Shown here piece after piece: positions 7,507 through 14,830 of a stretch of DNA of 33,751 bases (positions are counted from its first letter, which is position 1; each line of letters opens with the position of its first letter). The DNA comes from Planctomycetota bacterium (GTDB taxonomy: Bacteria; Planctomycetota; Phycisphaerae; Phycisphaerales; SM1A02). The stretch is taken from contig JAAERN010000069.1 in assembly GCA_024230295.1 (NCBI GenBank), forward strand, positions 1 through 33,751, written 5' to 3'. Made by a program: the position numbers and the translations under genes. The notes below the pieces were generated by a model that was not told where the DNA came from, made no database searches, and saw only the letters and a program-made list of their open reading frames with translations.

Positions 7507-8691
7507 GTGCAAAAAAGCCTTATTTTTCAGTCTTTCATGGTCGTTCTTGGTCTGCTCGGATTCATCAGAGGCGCCGGGGGCGAGCCGATGTCCAGTCCCG
7601 AGGTCCCCTTGCTGACCAGCGGCTCTGCGGTCGTGGTCAGTCAGCCCGCCGAGGCGGGCGTGCCGCCGGTTATTCGCGCCGCCGCCACTGGCGACCTTGC
7701 CGAACTGCAGCAGCTTTTGAGGGGTGGGGAGGATGCCAATACGGTGTTCCCCGGCGTGCAGGGCGGCCTTGGAGTTTGCCCCCTCGGCGTTGCAGCATCT
7801 ACCGGGAATACAGGTTCGGTGGCGGCGCTGTTGGCTGCCGGAGCCGATGTTAATGGTCCGAACGGGACGCTCGCGCCCTTGGCGGAGGCGGCGCTTGGGT
7901 GCCACCAGGCGGTAGCCCGCATCCTTCTCGCCCACGGTGCATCAGTGAATGTTGCTCGCGGCTCATCCCAGATGACACCGCTCCTCGCCGCTTGCCAAGG
8001 GGCATGCCCATCAATCGCCTCGATACTGCTTCAGCACGGCGCCAATCCTCACGCCGAAACCAGCCGAGGCATCACACCGCTGATGGCTGCGGCTTGGTGG
8101 GGTTCTGCCGGATGTCTCCGCGTATTGCTTGATCGCGATCCGGATCTACTTGCAACCGATCATAATGGACACGACGGTGTGTACTTCGCTGCGCTTCGCG
8201 ATCATCCGGACTGTCTCAAACTACTCCTTGATGCAGGCGCCAATGTCGATCGAATAACCATCCATGGCTGGTCGGCGCTCATGGCTGCTGCGCGAAGTGG
8301 ATGTGAGCCGTGCGTTCGTTCGCTAATCCGGCACCATGCCGACGTCGGTGAAACCACACCGGCAGGTTGGACAGCCCTGCGTGAGGCCGTTGACCATTGC
8401 CACGCCGGTATTGCGAGATTGTTGATTCAAGCCAATGCGTCTGTGGGACGAAACGGCCTGCGATGGCCTGCGCTAGAAACAACGGTCCGAAACATTTGCC
8501 CTGAAGTCATGAAAGCTCTGCTGGAATCTGTTGCCGCTGGACACGATCTTCGTAAGCACGTCGATGCTGCAGCCGAGCAGGTTCGGGCAAGGCTCAAGTC
8601 GACTGATTTGCCAGAGGCGGTGAAATCCAGACTCCAGATGTGCCGTGACCTGCTGGAGCAAGCCAGAGAGCGGTTTGAGGAGGAGGCCTGA
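7507..8691 (+). CDS. Secreted or membrane-anchored ankyrin-repeat protein
   Basis: A 394-residue protein with about eight ankyrin repeats between roughly residues 55 and 330, recognisable by units such as GANPHAETSRGITPLMAAAWW and GANVDRITIHGWSALMAAARS. These fold as a protein-binding solenoid; the ligand is unknown. The GTG start at 7507 has AGGAG (7493-7497) at good spacing; an ATG at 7537 is the alternative. The N-terminus has a hydrophobic stretch (FMVVLGLLGFIRGAG) that could be a signal peptide or anchor. The C-terminal 60 residues are charged and helical. The stop is followed after three bases by the STAS gene, implying translational coupling and a shared role. Confidence 0.88.
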   Translation: MQKSLIFQSFMVVLGLLGFIRGAGGEPMSSPEVPLLTSGSAVVVSQPAEAGVPPVIRAAATGDLAELQQLLRGGEDANTVFPGVQGGLGVCPLGVAASTGNTGSVAALLAAGADVNGPNGTLAPLAEAALGCHQAVARILLAHGASVNVARGSSQMTPLLAACQGACPSIASILLQHGANPHAETSRGITPLMAAAWWGSAGCLRVLLDRDPDLLATDHNGHDGVYFAALRDHPDCLKLLLDAGANVDRITIHGWSALMAAARSGCEPCVRSLIRHHADVGETTPAGWTALREAVDHCHAGIARLLIQANASVGRNGLRWPALETTVRNICPEVMKALLESVAAGHDLRKHVDAAAEQVRARLKSTDLPEAVKSRLQMCRDLLEQARERFEEEA

Positions 8692-8694
8692 CCG

Positions 8695-9048
8695 ATGGAG
8701 TTCATCCCCCGTGAGATTGACGGCAACATCTTGGTTATTGGGGCCGATGGCGGTCTCGACGGGACCAATGCCCACCGCTTTACCGAGGATGTACTGACAA
8801 TCGTCGAGGGTGGAATCAGTCGTTTGATTATCGACTGCGAGCGGTTGACACATGTATCTAGCGTGGGACTTGGTGCGTTGATCCGTATTCGTGGCCGAGC
8901 GGCGAAGGTGGGTGGCGATGTCAAACTCTGCAACGTCAGCGGGGGCCCGATGCAAGTTCTCCGCGCAAGCCGTCTTGACCGTGTTTTTGGCGTTTATGCC
9001 GATCTGAATCAGGCACGATTGGCGTTTCAGGATTCCGAGGGCAGTTGA
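8695..9048 (+). CDS. STAS-domain anti-sigma-factor antagonist
   Basis: A 117-residue single-domain STAS protein of the SpoIIAA/RsbV type. Family members bind an anti-sigma kinase and are switched off by phosphorylation of a conserved serine. The strand-loop-helix bearing that serine is seen as LTHVSSVGLGALIRIRGRA at about 60-78. The fold continues with GGDVKLCNVSG and ends with MQVLRASRLDRVFGVY. The length is normal. It begins three bases after the ankyrin gene, so the ankyrin protein is probably its functional partner. No anti-sigma kinase or sigma factor gene is present in the window. A degraded copy of its C-terminal part lies at 10742-10834. Confidence 0.9.
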   Translation: MEFIPREIDGNILVIGADGGLDGTNAHRFTEDVLTIVEGGISRLIIDCERLTHVSSVGLGALIRIRGRAAKVGGDVKLCNVSGGPMQVLRASRLDRVFGVYADLNQARLAFQDSEGS

Positions 9049-9132
9049 TCGTGCACCACATCCACTGCCGACGATGGCATAGTTTCAGAGTTGATGCCCA
9101 TCTGAGGTCACTACCGCGGTAGCCTCTCAGCC

Positions 9133-10566
9133 ATGGTGATCAGTTCCGTCCTGATGATCGCGTCGGCATTCCTCGGTCAGATACAGCCAGTCGCTGCCGC
9201 CGATGATCGCGTTCCGAACATCGTCATTGTGTTCGTGGATGACATGGGATGGGGGGATCTTCCATCTCAAGGCGCAGTGGGCTGGTCGATGCCTCATCTT
9301 GAGCGACTTGGGCAGAGCGGTACTCGCTTCACACATTTCACCGTAGCCCAGCCTGTGTGTTCGGCTTCGCGGTGTGCGCTGCTGACTGGGTGCTGGCCGA
9401 ACCGTCTCGGTATACATGGAGCACTGGGGCCGTGGAGCAAGGTTGGTCTGCACGAGGACGAGATTACGCTCGCTGAACTGGCGAAGTCGCAAGGATATGC
9501 CACTGCGATCTTCGGCAAGTGGCATCTTGGATATCAGCCCGAGTTCCTTCCGACGCGACATGGATTCGATGAGTTCTTCGGTATCCCGTACTCCAATGAC
9601 ATGTGGCCGGGACATCCAGAGCGTCCGAAGGATTGGCCTCCACTGCCGCTCATCGAAGGTGAGAAGACGGTCGATCGTATCGATGAGCTCAGTGAACAGG
9701 ATCCGTTGACACAGCGATTCACAGAGCGTGCGGTGGCGTTTGTCGAGCAGCACGCCGACACACCATTCCTTTTGTATCTCGCGCATCCACAGCCGCACGT
9801 GCCACTTGCGTGCAGCCCTGCATGGAAGGGGACAAGCGACCGCGGTTTGTACGGCGATGTGATGCAGGAGATCGATTGGAGCGTCGGTGAAGTGTTAGCT
9901 GCGATTGATCGCGTCGGCGTGCGCGACGACACGATCGTTATTTTCTCGAGTGATAACGGACCGTGGCTCTCATACGGCGATCACGCAGGGGGGACCGCCG
10001 GCCTGCGAGAGGGAAAGGGAACGACGTTCGAGGGCGGCCTTCGGGTGCCGTGCATCATTCGCTGGCCGGGACATGTTCCCGCGGGACATGTCGAGGACGC
10101 TCCTTGGGGGAGCATCGATCTTTTTCCGACTCTGGCTGCCGCAATGAGGGCACCGCTGTCACGACCCGTCGATGGTTGGGACATGACGGACTTGGTCACA
10201 GGCAGGACGGGTGTGGGGCGAGATGCATTGCTCTACTACTACCGAACAAATGAATTGCAGGCCATTCGGAGTGGAAAGTGGAAACTCCACCTTCCGCACG
10301 GCTATCGATCACTTGAGGGTCGAGCAGGTGGGGCGGAGGGAGTACCGACACAGTACACCTACGGTATTCGGCAGGAATTGGCTCTGTACGACCTCGATGC
10401 AGACCCGGCCGAGACCACGGATGTGAAGGCGGCGCATCCCGAGGTCCTTGAACAGATGCTCTCCGTTGCGGAGTCTGCCAGACGTGATCTTGGCGACGCG
10501 ATTGAGAGGCGCGATGGGTCGGGGCGCCGCGAACCTGGGCGCGTCGAGGTTAATCCAGAACCTTGA
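9133..10566 (+). CDS. Secreted sulfatase (formylglycine type)
   Basis: A 477-residue arylsulfatase-family enzyme that hydrolyses sulfate esters, probably of marine polysaccharides. The N-terminus is a signal peptide (MVISSVLMIASAFLGQ..AAA). The metal-binding start of the fold is IVIVFVDDMGWGD (DD at 36-37). The active-site cysteine is Cys76 in CSASR (76-80), the motif converted to formylglycine by a maturase not encoded here. Further family marks are GKWHLG near 137 and FSSDNGPW near 278. Length and motifs are complete. No strong ribosome binding site precedes the ATG; a perfect palindrome CTACCGCGGTAG (9112-9123) does. The final codons overlap the antisense of a GNAT gene relic, so the C-terminus may have been remodelled. 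Substrate not predictable. Confidence 0.92.
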   Translation: MVISSVLMIASAFLGQIQPVAAADDRVPNIVIVFVDDMGWGDLPSQGAVGWSMPHLERLGQSGTRFTHFTVAQPVCSASRCALLTGCWPNRLGIHGALGPWSKVGLHEDEITLAELAKSQGYATAIFGKWHLGYQPEFLPTRHGFDEFFGIPYSNDMWPGHPERPKDWPPLPLIEGEKTVDRIDELSEQDPLTQRFTERAVAFVEQHADTPFLLYLAHPQPHVPLACSPAWKGTSDRGLYGDVMQEIDWSVGEVLAAIDRVGVRDDTIVIFSSDNGPWLSYGDHAGGTAGLREGKGTTFEGGLRVPCIIRWPGHVPAGHVEDAPWGSIDLFPTLAAAMRAPLSRPVDGWDMTDLVTGRTGVGRDALLYYYRTNELQAIRSGKWKLHLPHGYRSLEGRAGGAEGVPTQYTYGIRQELALYDLDADPAETTDVKAAHPEVLEQMLSVAESARRDLGDAIERRDGSGRREPGRVEVNPEP

Positions 10567-10738
10567 TGAGTTGCAGGCAGGGATTGCCTTCTCTCCAGAG
10601 TGTCTTGAACTCGGTCAGCGGCGGAAATCCCATCGATTCATATCACCGCCGAGTTTTGGCGTTCTTGCGACGAGATGAGAGCGTTTTGACTTGAAGAAAT
10701 CTCGCGCCAATGCGCTACGCATGGTTCTCGGAGGCCTC
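10550..10738 (-). pseudogene. Degraded GNAT acetyltransferase tail
   Basis: Reading the minus strand from 10738 gives EASENHA, a TAG stop, RIGARFLQVKTLSSRR, a TGA stop in place of the W of HWY, then YESMGFPPLTEFKTLW and NPCLQLIKVLD with a natural stop at 10550-10552. This matches the C-terminal part of the intact acetyltransferase at 16943-17431 (ASEAHLRRIGTRFLQVKTL ... YEAMGFTPLTEFLTLW ... NPCLQLIKVLDES) almost residue for residue. Two in-frame stops and the missing N-terminal half show it is a relic. Its end overlaps the last codons of the sulfatase gene on the other strand. Confidence 0.88.
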
Positions 10739-10741
10739 AAG

Positions 10742-10834
10742 GAGGCGCGGCCGATGCAAGTCCTTCAAGCGAGCCGTCTTGACCGCCTATTCGGCATGTA
10801 TTCCGATCCCAATCAGGCCCGTCTGGCATTTTAA
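10742..10834 (+). pseudogene. STAS-domain gene relic (C-terminal 30 residues)
   Basis: The plus strand reads RPMQVLQASRLDRLFGMY, then SDPNQARLAF and a TAA stop at 10832-10834. The intact STAS protein at 8695-9048 ends PMQVLRASRLDRVFGVY then ADLNQARLAF plus a short tail. Identity is high, but the first three quarters of the gene are missing. The fragment abuts the truncated end of the GNAT relic at about 10739-10741, so two truncated genes meet at one junction. The rest of 10835-10858 shows nothing. Confidence 0.88.
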
Positions 10835-10858
10835 ATGCCTAGTAGCAACAGATTCATT

Positions 10859-10938
10859 GCCCCTCAAGGGGCGATAACGTACTCCCGCCGATTTAAGTGG
10901 TACGAGCCTTCGGCCGAATCCGATACGCTCGATTCGGC
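10859..10938 (+). promoter_or_regulatory. Two hairpins in the leader of the HExxH dockerin gene
   Basis: GCCCC-TCAA-GGGGC (about 10859-10872) is followed by GCCGAATC (10913-10920) paired with GATTCGGC (10931-10938). The first could end an upstream transcript and the second lies in the probable 5' leader, 30 bases before the start codon. No clear -35/-10 pair was found. Confidence 0.35.
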
Positions 10939-10968
10939 TTCCAGATAAGGGAGCGAGAGGAGTATTTC

Positions 10969-13900
10969 ATGATGTCACTACGCCGACTGTTGATGGCTGC
11001 CGCTTGCGGAGCCTTGTTCCTGAACCCGGACGTGTACGGCCATGGTCGGATTCACCGGATCGATGACGTGCTTGCAGGGACCGATTTGTGTGTCATCGCC
11101 ATTCCGACGGGGCATCAAGCCACGATCGATGGCCGAAATGCCGGAACACGGGAACTGTGCGACGTCATGCAGGTCATCTCGCCCGTGCTCTCGCGCGGCG
11201 CAACTCTGGATGAGGGTGATGAACTCATGATGTACCGGGCGCAGATTCAGGGCGACATGATTCAGTCTGCCGGCCACGTTCCCGCACTGGAGATCGGCCG
11301 CCCATATCTGCTGCTGCTCCAAGAACGTGATCAGGTTGCGGGCAGTTGGGATATCGTCGCGGGGGGTCAGGGGGCCTTTCGATTGGTGTCCGATGAAGGC
11401 GGATCAGGCGAGATCTATCCGATGCGATTTGATCGGCGGGGGATCACCGGACTCGGTGAGAATGGCATGCTTGAACTTACCCCAAATCTCGATGCAGTTG
11501 TTGATGGCTTGGCGATTCCGGCAGGCGATCTTGATGCGCTGATGTCGCCGTCACCTATCGCGACCGGCGAAGGCGCTGTGTCGGCTACCACACGCACTCC
11601 ATGGCTCGGGGGTGGCATTCTCTCATTGAACGACCTGATTCGAATGCTGTCAGAGATCGATCAAGGAGATGCATCCGCATTGTCAATGCACGATCACGGC
11701 GTTGACGGACCGATTCCTTCCCTCGAAGCGGGCGCCATGTCCGATCGTGGTGGCGTCGTTGATCTGTGTGTGTGCAATCGGTGGGAACTCACCTTGCTCA
11801 TTGATGCGCTACCGGAGGACTTCTGGGCCTTCGGCAAGGACATGCACAGTATGTGGACCTACAACCAGTTCATGGACATTTACCGGTACTACATCGATCC
11901 CGGATGGGCCGGTGGCAACGGGGATAACGAGTTCGGTGGATTCACGTCCAACGCCAATATGCAGGATCAATACAACGGATACTCGTGGGGAACGGACACA
12001 CTTGGCGTCACTCAGTTCTGGATCCCGTCAGGTTGCGACTGCTGCTGGTTCGTAGAGACCGATGTCCACTACAACCCACGATTCTCTTGGCAGGACGATA
12101 TTGACGATACGCTCCACCTCTTTGACAGCGATGATCGAGCGCTGTATCGACCGGTGCTTGCGCACGAACTCGGACATACATGGGGATACCAGAGTGAAGG
12201 GTCCACCGGATCGGCGTGTCCCGAGACGTACAACTACGATCGGCACTCGGTGATGCACGCCTACTACGACGACGTTATCGAGACAGGCAAGGGTCTTCAC
12301 TTGGCCGATGCGATGTTGATCCGCGCGGGCTATTCCGATCAGACGTCAATTCAAGCCCTGATCGACGTTGGTTGCGAGTCGTACTACGTCGACTCCACGG
12401 GGCAGCTTGCTCCGAGTTACTTCTACCCGGTCTGTCCTGATGCAGATGAAGTCGTGACGCTCTACGACGTTGTCATGGAGAACATGACGCGCGGGTGGAA
12501 CTTGCACGATGTCGAGTTGCGGATCTATCTCTCGAAGAACAACCACACGATTACAGAGAGCGATCGTCTCGTTGCCACATGGACCTGGTCCGATCTCTCA
12601 AGCGAAACATGGTGGCAAGGTGATCTGTCGTTTGTTTGGCCGAACGATCTCGATCCCGACATCTACTACATCGGGCTCATGATGTACCTCCCCCAGGATG
12701 AGTACACACAGGTCGACTTCTATTCGAGCAACAATACGACGTGGATGGAGATTCCATGTCCGGGCAATCCGACTCCTGATGTGCCTACATGCGGCACGCC
12801 AACGATCGTCGACATCATCCCGTGGGACTTCTACACGGATGTCATCTGGATTCCGAACCCGTTCTGGCTCGACGACAACGACCCGCCGATGGAACTCTGC
12901 TGCTCGCCGGGTGGCATGTTCTACGGGCCGGACCTGTGGTATGAAGTCACGCCAATCGCGAACGGCATGCTCAACATCACCCTCGATGGAGATGCCGCCT
13001 CGGATGTCATCGCCCTCTATGAGGCTGATGCCGCCTGCAGTGGTGAATCGCCGATTGCGTGCACGTGTGAGACTGGGAGCAGCGGTGGGGGCAATCCCGC
13101 CTTCGGCGGGCAAGGCGAGTACGTGTCGCTGCAGGCGCCGGTTTCGGCGGACAAGCGCTATCTCATTCGGGTCGGAAGCCTGACCGGTGAGCCGGGTGGT
13201 GGATACCTCAACATCGGCTATCGGCTCGAGGGTATTCCCGGCGACTCGGTGGCGTTGGCCTTGCCGATTAGCGGCATTATCTATGGCTCGCTGTATGACA
13301 ACACCTACCAGTCCGGCCCGGAGGGTGCGTGCAGCCCCAACAAGCCTGTGGCCGAGTGGTACACATGGGTCTCGCCGGCGAACGGTACGGCGTGGGCGAG
13401 CACATGCGATATGTCGACATCATTCGACACCGCCATCGCAATCTTCAAGGCGGATGACTGTCCGGATTGCTCGCCAATTGCCTGCAACGAGAACGCAGAT
13501 CCGCCGTGCGGCGAGGTGGGCGCTTCCTACGTGACATGGGAAGTTGGCCGTGATCAGAAGTACCTCATTCGAGTGGCAGGCGGGAATGGTGACGGAGACT
13601 TCGTACTTCGAGCAGGCGTCCACGCGGCGCAGCCCGACAACGACTCGTGCAGCGGTATGGCAGTCGTCTCCGAAGGAGTGACTCCTTTCAGTACGCTTGG
13701 CGCGACCGAGGATGCTGTTTCAGGGTGCGCTGGAGACAAGACCAATGGCGTCTGGTTTAAGTACGCGCCAGTCTATGAGGGATTCGTGACGGTTTCGACG
13801 TGTGAGGATGACGGTGGCCGAGCGGACTACGACTCGGTGGTCATGGCTGTTCAACAGGATCAGTGTGATGAAGTGCTTCGTTGTGGCTCAGCCTGCGGCG

Positions 13901-14199
13901 AACACGGTTCACGATTCTCGATGTGGGTACGACCGGACAGTTATCCGCTACTCGTCGGTGGCGCGCCGTTGATGGATGGATCCGAGTCAGGCCGCGGTGA
14001 TCTGGCGATCTCGCTCGACGTGAGATGTATTGGTGACATCGACGGAAGCGGCGATGTAGGCATCGACGATCTATTGCTGCTGATCGGCGGCTGGGAAGGA
14101 GTCGATCCGCTGCTGGACTTCAGTAATGATGGCACGGTCGGGATCGATGATCTGCTGGCGATGCTGGACCACTTTGGCTGCACATCGAACGGTCTTTGA
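10969..14199 (+). CDS. Large secreted zincin-like protein with dockerin-like tail
   Basis: A 1076-residue secreted protein. The ATG at 10969 follows GAGAGGAG and opens a signal peptide (MMSLRRLLMAAACGALFL). Around residues 270-480 lies a metalloprotease-like domain with HELGH at 399-403 followed by TWG, then SVMHAYYDD about 25 residues on, resembling a Met-turn. The usual third metzincin histidine is not obvious, so activity is uncertain. Residues about 620-1000 hold at least three repeats of a Cys-rich beta module with W/DTAIAIF-like and YLIRV-like strands, probably surface or substrate binding. The C-terminus has both halves of a dockerin-like motif (GDIDGSGDVGIDDLLLLIGGW and DFSNDGTVGIDDLLAMLDHFG). 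Alone in its transcription unit as far as visible. Confidence 0.85.
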   Translation: MMSLRRLLMAAACGALFLNPDVYGHGRIHRIDDVLAGTDLCVIAIPTGHQATIDGRNAGTRELCDVMQVISPVLSRGATLDEGDELMMYRAQIQGDMIQSAGHVPALEIGRPYLLLLQERDQVAGSWDIVAGGQGAFRLVSDEGGSGEIYPMRFDRRGITGLGENGMLELTPNLDAVVDGLAIPAGDLDALMSPSPIATGEGAVSATTRTPWLGGGILSLNDLIRMLSEIDQGDASALSMHDHGVDGPIPSLEAGAMSDRGGVVDLCVCNRWELTLLIDALPEDFWAFGKDMHSMWTYNQFMDIYRYYIDPGWAGGNGDNEFGGFTSNANMQDQYNGYSWGTDTLGVTQFWIPSGCDCCWFVETDVHYNPRFSWQDDIDDTLHLFDSDDRALYRPVLAHELGHTWGYQSEGSTGSACPETYNYDRHSVMHAYYDDVIETGKGLHLADAMLIRAGYSDQTSIQALIDVGCESYYVDSTGQLAPSYFYPVCPDADEVVTLYDVVMENMTRGWNLHDVELRIYLSKNNHTITESDRLVATWTWSDLSSETWWQGDLSFVWPNDLDPDIYYIGLMMYLPQDEYTQVDFYSSNNTTWMEIPCPGNPTPDVPTCGTPTIVDIIPWDFYTDVIWIPNPFWLDDNDPPMELCCSPGGMFYGPDLWYEVTPIANGMLNITLDGDAASDVIALYEADAACSGESPIACTCETGSSGGGNPAFGGQGEYVSLQAPVSADKRYLIRVGSLTGEPGGGYLNIGYRLEGIPGDSVALALPISGIIYGSLYDNTYQSGPEGACSPNKPVAEWYTWVSPANGTAWASTCDMSTSFDTAIAIFKADDCPDCSPIACNENADPPCGEVGASYVTWEVGRDQKYLIRVAGGNGDGDFVLRAGVHAAQPDNDSCSGMAVVSEGVTPFSTLGATEDAVSGCAGDKTNGVWFKYAPVYEGFVTVSTCEDDGGRADYDSVVMAVQQDQCDEVLRCGSACGEHGSRFSMWVRPDSYPLLVGGAPLMDGSESGRGDLAISLDVRCIGDIDGSGDVGIDDLLLLIGGWEGVDPLLDFSNDGTVGIDDLLAMLDHFGCTSNGL

Positions 14200-14342
14200 T
14201 CGCACGATCTTAAGCAACAGTCCGACCGATCTCCGGACACCCATCCGATTCTCCTCGCACGGCGGATCTGGTGGGTGTCTGCGATTGAGGGGGTGTGCTG
14301 ACTCGCCAATAAACAGGTATAGCGGGGGCCATTCATGGAGTA

Positions 14343-14362
14343 GGGCGAACCGGTGTTCGCCC
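14343..14362 (+). promoter_or_regulatory. Hairpin just upstream of a ribosome binding site
   Basis: GGGCGAAC-CGGT-GTTCGCCC is a perfect 8-bp stem directly before GAGAGGAG (14363-14370) and the ATG at 14379. It could influence translation. Between 14200 and 14342 I see no gene. Confidence 0.4.
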
Positions 14363-14378
14363 GAGAGGAGTTCGATCC

Positions 14379-14635
14379 ATGAGGAAGTGTCTGCTCGCAG
14401 CAGCAACGCTGGCTGGAATTACGGACTTCGGATGATGGCGGAAGCATGGCATCCCACTCTCACAAGTGACATCAAGCATCCTGGAGACATCAATGGCGAT
14501 GGCGCTGTGTCAACGGCCGACCCGCTTGCGATTTTCTCTGCATGGGGAGAATGCGGCGAGTACCCCGAGGATGTGACCGGAGACGAAGTCGTTGGCACGG
14601 ATGACATTCTGCTCATTCTTTCTTACTGGACGTGA
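14379..14635 (+). pseudogene. Decayed secreted dockerin gene (frameshifted, internally deleted)
   Basis: The ATG at 14379 has a good GAGAGGAG site and begins a signal peptide, MRKCLLAAATLAGITDFG, which hits a stop at 14433-14435. In the next frame an ATG at 14432, overlapping that stop as ATGA, starts a 67-residue stretch. It is dockerin-like throughout its second half (HPGDINGDGAVSTADPLAIF ... VTGDEVVGTDDILLIL). The simplest reading is a secreted protein that lost its middle and its frame, leaving signal and tail. Alternatives are a translationally coupled leader peptide plus a small dockerin protein, or a sequencing frameshift. The ATGA overlap is intact. Confidence 0.65.
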
Positions 14636-14830
14636 CTCATGCGATGTTTCCTCAAGCGATCTCGGTGGCGTGTGTCGACGCCCGAATGAGAACTGAATTC
14701 GCGTGTGTCGTGAGCCGCCCAAGATTCGTGTTGGCCCGAGTCTTGTGATCTGCCACGCTACTTGAGCGGTGCGGTTTCGATGTATCTGCGTGAGCATGCA
14801 TTTGGAATGCTGCGGCACTCAGGACGAACT

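Noticed and set aside
7402-7935. Upstream extension of the 122-residue minus-strand protein
   Set aside because: The extension is antisense to the ankyrin gene; the GGAGG site directly before 7401 marks the real start.
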